In this document: positions 25,826-36,881 of the stretch, piece by piece | Position numbering within the stretch: position 1 is the stretch's first letter | Layout of the letters: each line of letters begins with the position of its first letter | Source: Hofstenia miamia | Taxonomy: Eukaryota; Xenacoelomorpha; Acoela | Assembly (NCBI GenBank): GCA_004352715.1 | Contig: SCFE01000051.1 | Span: 778,095 to 842,094 of the forward strand | Reading direction: 5' to 3' | Length of the DNA: 64,000 nucleotides | Made by a program: the position numbers and the translations under genes | Notes under the pieces: model-generated | What the model saw: only the letters and a program-made list of their open reading frames with translations | The model's database searches: none | What the model was told of the DNA's origin: nothing

Positions 25826-27254
25826 CAAGGTGTTATATACGTCTGTTGCGGTTTTTATAATCTAATGTTATTGATTCGAAAACACGATTTATGAATACAT
25901 GTCTTGCTGTCATAAGTGAATCTAGCGTGTATACTTGTAGATTAGATATTTTTGTTTAGTTGTAGCAATTGGTTGTGCCTAAATTGATGTTGTTAAGATT
26001 AATTTTAATATTGATCTGTATGCCGCTTGTTGGCGATTCTGAAAAAAGCAAAAATGTAATAAAATTCAACTTTCAGCATATAAAAATGTTTTGGACGCTC
26101 AGTAAGAAGATAAAGCAACAAATAATGTTTTTAAATTAACAAAAATTTAGATAGCTGAAAAAATTGGTCGTACTGATCGATTTGTACACGAATGGTGGAA
26201 CATAGAAATTGCTGCAGAAACAGATTCAACCAAACCTAGAACCTAATCTCAAAAAATGTTGCATTAAGATTTCAAAAATAAATATAAACGTTCCACTCGT
26301 AAAGCTGCGCGTCATAAAAATAGTAAAAATGCACAAGTTGCAAAAAAGTAAATAATGCTGCAGTTCGGAGATTTATCAAAATCCGGAATTATAACACATG
26401 ACATCGCTGAAACCAAGAAAAAACTAAAAAATATGATGTATTTTTATCGTTATTAACATTTTCACACTTAATAAATATGTTATATATATATATATATATA
26501 TATATATAGATGAGTTTTTCATCTATACGCAAAGAAAAGTAAACCACCATAATGATATCATTTGGACAGATGATCCAATTGATTCAGAAGTTTCAGAACT
26601 TTTGAGAAATCAAAAATTTAGAAGTCCTGCTTGTATTGGTGTTTGTGTTTTTATGTCTGCTAATAGTATTGATTGGATTGTAAAAGAAAATGTTCAATCA
26701 TGAAGATGGATCGTATTTTCAAAGGAGCAGTTATAACCAATTTTGAAAGCTTTTTAGAAAGCGAAGAAAATTTACATGACCCATATATATATATATATAT
26801 ATACATAGATGAGTTTTTCATCTATAAGCAAAGAAAAGTAAACCACCATAATGATATCATTTGGACAGATGATCCAATTGAGTCAGAAGTTTCAGAACTT
26901 TTGAGAAATCGAAAATTTAGAAATCCTGCGTGTATTGGTATTATGTATTAATGGATTCTGTTGAAATAGAACTAAATATAGAACCAATTGAATCACAAAA
27001 TCAACTGATACTCTACTCAAAGGTGTACATAGAGTTCTGAGAAGACATAAACGTATCAAACGAGACTTGTTTGAATCTTTATTTAAATCCTTCAAAGATT
27101 GACTTGAAATGATTCGACAAAATGGTGGCAAGCCTTTAGCCTATTAAATAGTGTATTTACAGTGTTCTTAATTGTTCTAGATTGTATATAGCCAACATAG
27201 TTGTTTAATTATAACCTATTATCACAACCGGAACAGACTTTCGTAACACCCTTC
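25826..27254 (+). mobile_element. Degenerate Tc1/mariner-superfamily transposon with internal duplication
   Basis: The ends are inverted repeats: CAAGGTGTTATATACGTCTG at the left, and GAAGGGTGTTACGAAAGTCTG read inward from about 27254. Both continue into 'GTTSCGG'. TA precedes the left end. The plus strand carries transposase traces: a helix-turn-helix-like 'KIAEKIGRTDRFVHEWW' near 26.15 kb, then 'DEFFIYTQRKVNHHNDIIW' (transposase core with Asp-Glu). That core segment occurs twice, at about 26509-26650 and 26809-26945, separated by a second (TA)n and about 5% diverged. Many stops and frame breaks show it is dead. Overall length (about 1.43 kb) suits the superfamily. Confidence 0.75.
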
Positions 27255-28853
27255 TTATCAGTAAATTGTGTTTTCACACAACATAAGTTGAAGCTACATA
27301 TGCTTCGCAATTTAACTAGATTGGTGCATATTTCAACACATCAACTTATTGCAAATTCGTAGGGTAATTCAACTTTCTATCTCCTTTATTATGTGGAAAA
27401 ATTATTTATAGTTCTTTTGTGATATCAAACAAATATGGGCCTGTAACTTTTGTTATTCTTCGGAAATTATGTCAATGATTACAAAAGCCTATATTTTTTC
27501 GGACTAATTGCCATTAAATTCATAAAATAGCCTGTCTCTTTGCTAATTGAAAAGATGTAGTCATACGTTTTCTGATCAGGCTAAAACCAAGAAATGACTA
27601 CAAATATGCATTAAGCTACTCAATATCTTGCATACTTCAGGCAGGTACACTAAATTGCGATGATAAACTAAAATGTCTTAAGAAATATAAGTTATTTACA
27701 TATCAGTTAAATTTTAACGTAATCTCCCATCTATTTTTTGATATCATTTTCCATTATCGTGTACGGCTAATCCAGTGTAGTTTGTACTGCGTACATGAAC
27801 ACTTATTGGGAATTCTTGTCTACAGGTCATTATTTTCAGATCAAAGGGTCTTTTGCAAGTTTCATTTGATGACAGACATTTTCTTTTTTTTTGACACCTG
27901 CTTGAAAAAATGCTGGCATTTCTAATAGTAATTTAAGAATTAAGAAAATTTTATAGTTTAAAATAGCTCAGATTCTTCTTCTTCAAATAATTCTACAACA
28001 AAATTGTTGTCTAGAAATTTTTCCCCCTGAACGTAGTTCACTTTTATGAACGAACATTTTGCATCATTTTGCTTATTTTATATTTGAAATGCATAAATAC
28101 ATTAGCGTGATTCATACGAAGATAAATAGGCCTATTACATTAATAATATTAAATATAATTAAAACTCTACTGCGAAACAAATTTATGTGCATTTGTAGGT
28201 TTGAAATCAAGATATTGTTCTTACATTGCTATCATCATTGTTCTGCTGATGATTTTTTTACAAAATCACGTGAAAAGTCGTTCCAGCTGCATGCATGAAA
28301 TAAATATATTGTTTTTGTTTATTACATTTTTTCACAAAATTCAAGAACAAAATGATTAGCCATAAGTTCATAACCAGGGTCAAAGTGACCCTGTACTATA
28401 GCATTTGTGCTATTGTGGTCCTCACACAATAGCAATTTACTGCTTGGCCAAATTAAAATTTGGTTTCTTTCGATCAATGGCTGGAAATATTCTCCTTAAG
28501 TAAAGTTCCCAGCTTGGTCAAATTGACACTGGTGATGCATATCTAAATACAAAAGTATTTATTAATCATATAAATGTTGCTGTCCTTTTTTCTTTTTCGA
28601 AGAAACTAATAGATCCAAAATGATAATAATTAAAGGGGTTATTGATTCAGTTAGTCAGTTGAGTCACTACTACATTGTACAGAAACGAATGAAGCAAATT
28701 GAACAGTAGTTTATTTTTATAAAATTCTTAATTCAGCTATAATCAATGGATTTGCATTCTATAAAATGCCCTCTATAAAGATAAAGAAAGCGTATGCTTT
28801 TTTTATTGGTTTTGGTTTAAATTGCAATTGCCCTTACCAATGGCTATTGCTTT
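27255..28853. other. Gene-free AT-rich stretch
   Basis: No recognised gene. It ends at an assembly gap. Confidence 0.5.
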
Positions 28854-29310
28854 NNNNNNNNNNNNNNNNNNNNNNNNNNNNNNNNNNNNNNNNNNNNNNN
28901 NNNNNNNNNNNNNNNNNNNNNNNNNNNNNNNNNNNNNNNNNNNNNNNNNNNNNNNNNNNNNNNNNNNNNNNNNNNNNNNNNNNNNNNNNNNNNNNNNNNN
29001 NNNNNNNNNNNNNNNNNNNNNNNNNNNNNNNNNNNNNNNNNNNNNNNNNNNNNNNNNNNNNNNNNNNNNNNNNNNNNNNNNNNNNNNNNNNNNNNNNNNN
29101 NNNNNNNNNNNNNNNNNNNNNNNNNNNNNNNNNNNNNNNNNNNNNNNNNNNNNNNNNNNNNNNNNNNNNNNNNNNNNNNNNNNNNNNNNNNNNNNNNNNN
29201 NNNNNNNNNNNNNNNNNNNNNNNNNNNNNNNNNNNNNNNNNNNNNNNNNNNNNNNNNNNNNNNNNNNNNNNNNNNNNNNNNNNNNNNNNNNNNNNNNNNN
29301 NNNNNNNNNN
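28854..29310. other. Assembly gap of 457 N
   Basis: Unlike most gaps here it is not bordered by (TA)n. Its right edge is the first base of a perfect inverted repeat, so the missing part may belong to the same foldback element. Confidence 0.97.
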
Positions 29311-29407
29311 GAGCGAATGTCACGTCTAAACACCCAAAACACGCGATATTCTCTACTTGAGTGGTTGAATGTCGCGTGTTTTGGGTGTTTAGACGTGACA
29401 TTCGCTC
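29311..29407. repeat. Perfect foldback palindrome (36-bp arms, 25-bp loop)
   Basis: The left arm, 29311-29346, begins gagcgaatgtcacgtctaaa. The right arm, 29372-29407, is its exact complement. The arms are GC-richer than the surroundings. The repeat touches the gap, so the true arms may be longer. It could be a foldback-type MITE end, an inverted pair of elements, or a chimeric read artefact. The flank at 29430-29455 ('acgtgtaaacggggtatta') may be part of the same element. Confidence 0.85.
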
Positions 29408-29655
29408 GTTGAAAACACAAGACATGCATGTCTCATGTCACGTGTAAACGGGGTATTAGACGTGCAACGCTTCCAAAATTGACAAGTCTCTTTTAACCAA
29501 TCACCTAGTCTAACCGTGGCCTACCTGTTTTGTTAAGATAGGCTAACTGTGTTTGTAAGCACTGAATGCATTATGACATTTTCATTAGAGTTATTGCAAA
29601 TTTACATGTTAATAAATATATTTTAAAATAGAGTATAATAGCAAAATTTTAATTC

Positions 29656-30084
29656 CTAATAATAATAAAAAGCCTCATAGTCATCAACTGAATCTGTTTG
29701 AGGTACTCCATTATCCAGCGCATACTTTTCTTTAATAAAGTTCTCGTATGCATTTATGGAACTTACAAATGTCTTATACTCTTCAGTGAGAAACTCAGTT
29801 CTGTTGATTACTTCCTTTATTGTTTCATCTCCCAAAAGAAACATAGCCATGCCTTCTTTGAGTTTATTATTTAGCTCTACGAGCACATCTTGAAAGTGTT
29901 CATGTATAATACGAGCATCTTTTTCCACGTTAGCTTTCTCATCTACGAGTTCCTTCACATTACGATCAATAGTTTGGTTAAAGCTCTTCATATTTTTATG
30001 TAGCTTTCCATCCTTAGGATACGCAAAAACAGCAGTTTGGAGAAGTAGAACTAAATTAATGCCAATAGCTAAAACGGAAATCAT
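29656..30084 (-). CDS. Small secreted helical protein C (paralogue of A and B)
   Basis: A 142-residue single-exon protein. The start is the ATG at 30084-30082 in TGCGGGAAGATG; the frame further upstream has no earlier ATG. The signal peptide ends about residue 21 ('LLQTAVFA'). The mature chain starts 'YPKDGKLHKNMKSFNQT'. It carries N-glycosylation sites ('FNQT', 'INRT'), the block 'DARIIHEHFQDVL', the conserved 'LGDETIKEVIN' and 'YKTFVSSINAYE', and ends in an acidic, Tyr-rich tail 'DDYEAFYYY'. The charged residues, spaced helically, suggest a helical bundle or coiled coil. It is about 60% identical to B. No canonical AATAAA is seen just downstream. Function unknown. Confidence 0.85.
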   Translation of the reverse strand: MISVLAIGINLVLLLQTAVFAYPKDGKLHKNMKSFNQTIDRNVKELVDEKANVEKDARIIHEHFQDVLVELNNKLKEGMAMFLLGDETIKEVINRTEFLTEEYKTFVSSINAYENFIKEKYALDNGVPQTDSVDDYEAFYYY

Positions 30085-30093
30085 CTTCCCGCA
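30082..30093 (-). promoter_or_regulatory. Shared start-codon context, gene C version
   Basis: Reads TGCGGGAAGATG on the minus strand, identical to gene B. Upstream on the same strand are 'gcagaaatcaatt' and, around 30173-30180, a TATA-like stretch. At 30145-30159 there is TGACATGTCTGACAG. Confidence 0.6.
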
Positions 30094-31864
30094 CAAATGT
30101 GTGTAATTGATTTCTGCTGCTTCTCATTGATTTCATGACAACTCTGACATGTCTGACAGTGGAATATTTTTATTATATAAACATATTTTACACTATTACA
30201 TTTCATGAAAAAGTTTATTACTTCATAATAAACTATTATAGACTGCAAAGGAGAGATTTGGGTGTCACAAATCACAAATTCACAACATATGATAAATTGT
30301 GTTAATGAGTATAAAACTGAAATGCGCGGAAAATATCATGCTGAAATGAATCCCAGAAATAATTGAATTTTCTACTGTTTTCGTTCTCTGGAGTTGTATC
30401 TGTCTCGGAATTTCTGTAATTATGCTTGTAATTGTAAAGACTATCTTATTAAAAGTAATTCAATGTGACCCTACATGACGTTTAAAAGAACATAGACAAA
30501 TTTATTTGACGATGAGAAAAATTTGATTAGCAGTGACAATGACAATATTAAAGTAAAGTAACAAGATTATAATAAAAAACAACTGCACAAAACAATAAAA
30601 CAACTTGAAATGAGCTCTCTAAAAACAATTAAGAAAAAAATAAAAATGCAACTACTATACATCAACACTACGATTGAACTCCTCAGATAAATTGCCTCCT
30701 GGTTTTTAATACACCAATTTTTTTAGAGGAGGACTGATAGAAGTGCCTCCATGAAGTTGTTGCATTTTTTCTTAGCACTAGAACTACCAAATGTGTTAAA
30801 ATTTTAAATTTTGTTTACCTATACATTCATTTATTAAAATCAAGAGCAAATATATAAACCAAATATTGATAATCCATTTGAATTTTCAAGTGTGATTTTT
30901 TTCATGCTTTTATATAATGTTCTACTTTGAAAGGCTCTATGCAAAATGAATCTTATGGAATAATTGCATTTCTAGTGTTAACTGATCAGCAACTAAAATT
31001 CCCAAATTGGCCGAACATTCTAGTAGACGAATCCGTGTCATAAGACTCTGCGCTGTTCTATTCCAAATTCAAGCTGCTTGAATAGAGCATCAATTCAACA
31101 TTGCTAGCACCAGTGATGACCAAGTTATATAAATTTTAACAATGTTACTATTTTGGTTTTAATAAGCTTTTTCTAGTTTGGTCTTGAAAAGTTTTTTGAA
31201 ATTATAGTTTAAACTCAAACTACTTTTTATTTCGCATATTTTGAATTTATTAAACGTCCAAAATGCTGGCGGGTGTGACTCAAAAAAATTATTTCATTCA
31301 ATTCAAGCAATGGCTTCGAATTTTCTTTATATCTTACGCTTATTGCTGCCTTCAACAGTAATTGATGTAAAATTACTAAATTATTAGTCATATTTGATCT
31401 TTTTTTCTGATTTTGGAAGGGGCATTGAACGAGAATATTGCGAACTATGCACTTATTCATGTACAGAATTAGTGAAAGCGTCATTATTAATACACAATGC
31501 AGAAGCTTAAATATATCGACTCAAATAAACTATAGTTAAAACTATAGTTTAAAATGGTTATCACTATCAAGAAGTTGCCAGTTAACTAACAAGAATGCAA
31601 TGGACTGTTCATAACAACACTCTTCACTGATTATGCAAAAGAGAGAATCCAAATAAAATCAAAGTATTTGTAAAAATAATATATTTTTGAAAAATCAACA
31701 TAAAAATACCCTGATCTTACATTTATAAGATAGGAATATCAATATATAGAAAGGCTATGCCAAAGTCCTTCAATTAATTAAAAACGAATTCTTATTCAAA
31801 GTACAAGTATTAAAATCCGGCATGAAAGAAATTGAAACACTATGTCAACAATAAAAATCCAAAG
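30094..31864. other. Gene-free stretch upstream of gene C
   Basis: Includes the presumed promoter of gene C. No further coding region is supported. Confidence 0.5.
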
Positions 31865-32309
31865 TAGAGATGAGAGCGGTGGGGTAATACCGCGGTAGCG
31901 ATTTACACATTGCGGTGGTTAGCGGTAGAATTAAAACAACTTGCGGTGGCATAAAAGTTATACAGATAATGTGTTTGTCTTAAGATTTAAAGTCTCTAAG
32001 TATTTCACAAAAACTGTTTCTGAAGCAAAACTAAGAGATTTCACACACAAAATACTAAAAGAAATTTTTACATATTTCATTGGAAATTTGATACTACCCT
32101 AATATAGTTGAATGAAATCACAAAATACATGAGAAATTGCCTTTAAACTATTCTACGAATGATCCATAATTCTAAAGCAATAATTCAGAAATATGAAAAT
32201 TTTCTTACGAATATAAAAATAATGGAGATTGTTTGCGGTATACCGCAGTCAAATTTCATTTATTGCGGTGGTTAGCGGTGAAGTTTTTTTCTCTACGCGC
32301 TCATCTCTA
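31865..32309. mobile_element. Non-autonomous hAT-type element (445 bp)
   Basis: The ends are short inverted repeats, TAGAGATGAG at the left and its complement at the right, a typical hAT terminus. The flanking 8-mers atccaaag and atctaaat match at 6 of 8 positions, fitting an old 8-bp target duplication. The interior has direct repeats of 'tgcggtggttagcggt' at both ends (about 31912 and 32266) and no transposase. Confidence 0.7.
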
Positions 32310-32880
32310 ATCTAAATCGTACCAAATTTCTTCTGTTAGCTAACAACAAAAAGATGTTAGCATGACCCAATCTCCAATTAGACGTGGAGGTCTATCTTAA
32401 GGGCTTTTTGATGATATTATACATTTATTGAAAAGCTAAAAGTTAATTTTTCGTTTTAAACGGATTCGTTTAGTGCAAAAATTCATAAATACTAAAAAAT
32501 GCATTTAGCGATGTGATCCTTAAGTATGGAAGTTTGAAATTGAATTAAAGTTTAAATTTATAAGAAATAGTAAGATCTCGGAATGTTTTTCTGCGTAAGC
32601 CTGAAAAACTTTAATTCTAAAAAATCTTGACAAAATCCTAAAATATTATTTTAATATATTCAACAAATATTTTTACACCGTTTTTGTCCCAAAATTTGCA
32701 ATTATGATGTTTTGCTATGCATTTATGATGTTTTGCTAATGCTAGTTATATGATCAAGAAAACAACTCGACTGCAATAATAGAATCAAAATTGAACAGAC
32801 AAAAAGTTCTTTTCATCTCTTAATATTGTAACTGTACACCAAAGATAAAATAAAATTTGGCGCTAATGACTTTCATTGGG

Positions 32881-33200
32881 GAATAGTTAACGGCTCGTAG
32901 AACAAAGCAAACCCGTGAAAACCAATTACAATCAACATTTCGAATATTTAGAGCATCAAAGTTAACAACAATTTCCATCTGGTGAATTTACATTAAAGTT
33001 ACTTTAAAAATTTAAAGCTGTTTTGAAGTAATGATGGAATGAAAAAAGCAGGCTTGCCCATGTGTTCATAATTCATATTAACACTTGGCGACCATTGGTC
33101 TAACATTTTTTGTAAATGTTCATTTCTATAGAAATTGTAGATCTTAGAGTTAATATTATTATATTTAGGTGAAATATTTATCTAGTGCATATATATATAT
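32881..33200. repeat. Duplicated block Y, copy 2
   Basis: Same sequence as 5645-5964, preceded here by ordinary continuous sequence, so this is the better-anchored copy. It ends in (TA)n at the gap. Confidence 0.85.
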
Positions 33201-33534
33201 NNNNNNNNNNNNNNNNNNNNNNNNNNNNNNNNNNNNNNNNNNNNNNNNNNNNNNNNNNNNNNNNNNNNNNNNNNNNNNNNNNNNNNNNNNNNNNNNNNNN
33301 NNNNNNNNNNNNNNNNNNNNNNNNNNNNNNNNNNNNNNNNNNNNNNNNNNNNNNNNNNNNNNNNNNNNNNNNNNNNNNNNNNNNNNNNNNNNNNNNNNNN
33401 NNNNNNNNNNNNNNNNNNNNNNNNNNNNNNNNNNNNNNNNNNNNNNNNNNNNNNNNNNNNNNNNNNNNNNNNNNNNNNNNNNNNNNNNNNNNNNNNNNNN
33501 NNNNNNNNNNNNNNNNNNNNNNNNNNNNNNNNNN
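33201..33534. other. Assembly gap of 334 N between (TA)n edges
   Basis: TA runs on both sides suggest an unresolved TA microsatellite. Confidence 0.97.
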
Positions 33535-34296
33535 TATATATATATGTATATGTATATATGGTGCTAAATAATTTAGTGATAAATATATCTGCTGCTAATT
33601 AAAAAGTACGTATTTAGCCCTAATATTAAATGTGTTATACAGACAACATTTTTCACTCCGATTTATTCAAAATTTTATGTGTGTGCACTATTTGTAAAAC
33701 CTAGACATAAAAAATAGCGCTAGATAACATTGGCCGTCATTTTTTGCGGCAAAAAAAATATATATATATCAAATTTAGCATGAACAGTTAGAGCAAGTTA
33801 TTACTAAATGCCGCCGGCACAACAATAACTTTCATTGAATCCGACCGAATTAAATTTCACTTAATTTCACAAATTGATTCATATTTGAGCATAAACTTCA
33901 CCGGTTGCATAGACCAATTAATTATTTCTGATAGTTTTATGCAATTTTTATGACTTATTTTGCATTAATAAGCAACAGTAGTGAATTGAAAATATAATAA
34001 TTTTCCACCAATTGGCCTTTTCTAAACACTTAGCTATTTTATAATTCCAAGAATTTGGTTGTATTATATTGCTTTCTTAAGTTTCTATTTAACGCTATTT
34101 CAAACGATCCTTCTGAATTATGAAAAACACTAATATAGCCCATGAAGTGTGAATGCTTTGCAAAAAACTTCCGCAAAATAACTTTATGACTTAACGAAAT
34201 GTCAATTACTGCACAATAATATAGTAACCTTGATAGGATAATTGAGTCCGTGCCTCTTATTGAAATACTAATGGAACAATGAAATCTTTTATTTGA

Positions 34297-34328
<32 letters not shown>
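33535..34328. repeat. Duplicated block X, copy 2
   Basis: Same sequence as 4830-5643. On its right it continues from (TA)n into unique sequence with no N, again suggesting that the 33-34 kb copy is correctly placed. Confidence 0.85.
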
Positions 34329-34333
<5 letters not shown>

Positions 34334-34459
34334 GATTCTAATTATTCTATGTTATAGAACAAGAATGCAAAGTCTATCAGATTCTCTTTAGATTGAATTA
34401 TGCCTTCTTCCATGTTAACTATTAACTATGTATAGCACAATGAAATAAAATATGGCATT

Positions 34460-34913
34460 TAGTATTGTTGCATACCTGCCGATTTTTTTCGTCCGGTAAG
34501 GTTAGCTTGCTAGCTGGGATTGTCGATGACCGCTATCGGTTGGTAAGCAAAAAACTTTCGCCTGTTTATGTATACACAATGTTTCTCAATACATTTTCAA
34601 ACAGATATTGGAAACATTTCAATTTTAAAGATTCAATTTATTGTTAACACAACTTTGTTGTTAAGTTATAAATATATTAAGCATGCAATGATACATATTA
34701 TTGTAACAATTACATAACCATTTATGGCATGCTATTTGAAATGAATTAAATGCTAATATAAAAAATTGTTATAAATATATGTAAAAAGTTGATTTAAGCA
34801 TTTTGGTTTGCCCGGTGAAGCAGGAAAGAAAATAATTCTGGCTGTAAAAAGCCTGGTATTTTTTTAAAATTCGGACCGGCGACGGCCGGTGATGGGGTCA
34901 ATATACAACTCTG
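34460..34913. mobile_element. Probable decayed hAT-type element
   Basis: The right end reads inward CAGAGTTGTATATTGACCCC, a hAT-like terminus similar to those at 49.7 and 60.0 kb. The left end 'tagtattgttgcatacctgcc' is a weak partner. Near both ends are G/C-rich stretches ('cgtccggtaagg', 'gaccggcgacggccggt') out of keeping with the region. No convincing 8-bp duplication was found. Confidence 0.4.
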
Positions 34914-36116
34914 ATTCAATCCATAAGCAATTAGTTTCCAAGGAAGTTTTTCCTAAATAACTATGAAAAATTTTCAACAAATAACCAAGCAAAGATAAAT
35001 TGAATTGTCATTGAAATATGCCAGCCTCAATGACTTCCATTACAATTCAGAGCATCAATCAACATTAAGACCGTCACCAAGTCGATTACATTTTTTTAGA
35101 AATTAGAGAAATTTTTCTCTTGGTTAATCAACTGATTTGAATGATATTCCTCGTGGATTTTCAGTTAATATATTTAATACATTTGTTATAATTTATCACC
35201 AACTTTTGAATTTTTATGCTTTTTTGAAAAGAGTGGCAGAATACGTGTGAAAATTATACGAAAACGAAGAAATAGTAAAATGTAGAGTAATGTCAAAAAT
35301 ATCAACATAAAGCACTTCTTGATTGAGATCTCTCGATATCTAGAGGCTCCAAAATCTTACCATTTTTTGTTTCGTTTCGTGACAAGAAGAGCATGTCAAA
35401 CTCATTTCCATAACGGCTAACTAACGGATCATGTAAATAAAATCCCGAGAATAGGGTTTAATAATGCAGCTTTTCCTTTGTTAATGAAATCGCACCTTTG
35501 TATGAACAATTTTAAAAATTGTAAGATCAAGTTGTTCCAAAAATGGAAATTTCTTTGACTAAGCTTTCAAACAAATTCAATATAAATAATATGTTATATA
35601 TAGAGGTCATTATTTTTAAGATAGCATATTATGGTTTACGATTAATTTGATTATACAAGAAATTGCATTGTATGCTCCATGATTTTAAAGAAAATATTGT
35701 AGGTAATTCCGTTGTGCAATATTGAAACAGTGTTATTCTAGCATCAATGGATTAACTAAGAAACTAAATATTTTTAGATTATATAAAAAGATACGTGTCG
35801 AATATATATATATATTTTAGATGGCAGATTTGTTATTAATTATACTTTTCTTGGAATTTTCGTTGACATGAAGGCAAAATCTATTAGTAGGATAAATAAC
35901 TAGTATTGTAAAAAATAATAAATTAAAAGCTGAAATTAATCTTGAAGTTTTTTGTATATGCTAAGTGCATTAACAAAATAGATTAAATATTCTTCACTTG
36001 TGGTTTAGAATATTAAGTAATTCACGATCAATTGTAGGAGACAATTATTTCCTTAATCCATGTTTACCTAATTCATAGAATTTGCTTTGAAGTTTTTGAA
36101 ACAGTTAGATATTTAG
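34914..36116. other. Upstream or intron region of the channel gene
   Basis: I found no exon here for the missing N-terminal part of the ligand-gated channel. It may lie in an intron of that gene. Confidence 0.4.
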
Positions 36117-36266
36117 TCTCACCCAGTGCAATACCTCTTTTTGCGACAAAGAGACATTTACATTGGGGGCTGAGTTTGCCAAGAAAATATGGAAACCAGA
36201 TTTTTACATTTCAAGCGCAGTTTCCATCCGTGTCGCAGATGCAATCAACGACAACACTTGTGTCAG
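36117..36266 (+). other. Channel exon: strands around W.PD
   Basis: 150 nt. Acceptor atttag|t, donor cag|gtaaaa. It encodes 'LTQCNTSFCDKE' and then 'AEFAKKIWKPDFYI'. It starts with the third base of a codon, so an upstream exon must exist. Two closely spaced cysteines (CNTSFC) and a third near the exon end are unusual for the family. Confidence 0.85.
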
Positions 36267-36805
36267 GTAAAATTCCACTAAACATTATTTGTTAGATCAG
36301 AGCTTATGATAATATTATATAGATTTTTGAAGAAGCGTTTAGTGTCAAAATTCCTTAAATTTAAAGCGCATAACCTATATTGAAAATTTAGTTTGCAGAA
36401 TATAACTATATACTATAAAGTTCTACATTTTTATTAAAATATTCGTTTCTAAGTGCGCAATTATATTCAAGAGAAATTTTTAATTCTTGTTTACACAATG
36501 TGCACTGAAATATAAGAAATAAAATTCAATGTTTTTAAAATTTTGCAAGCACTTAGCAAAAAGGAATTTGAAATTCAAACAAGATATAAATTAAATACTG
36601 TTTTACAGACTGGTTTTTTTAAATTGAAGTTTAATGCCCTAAATTTATATTAGAATTGCACTTTCAAAGCGTTTGACATTATCATGATCTCATTGAATAA
36701 TAATTTCGTCATTTATTTAATAAATTAGAAGAGCCAAATTTTAAATGATGTGCAAGAAAATTTTTTTTTAATTCTTTTTCAAATATTCCTAAATTTGAGC
36801 AACTC

Positions 36806-36881
<76 letters not shown>

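Noticed and set aside
35821-35871. ATG followed by a signal-peptide-like stretch (MADLLLIILFLEFSLT) just upstream of the channel exons
   Set aside because: It meets a stop at once, has no clear donor, and the N-terminal strands expected between a leader and the first found exon would still be missing.
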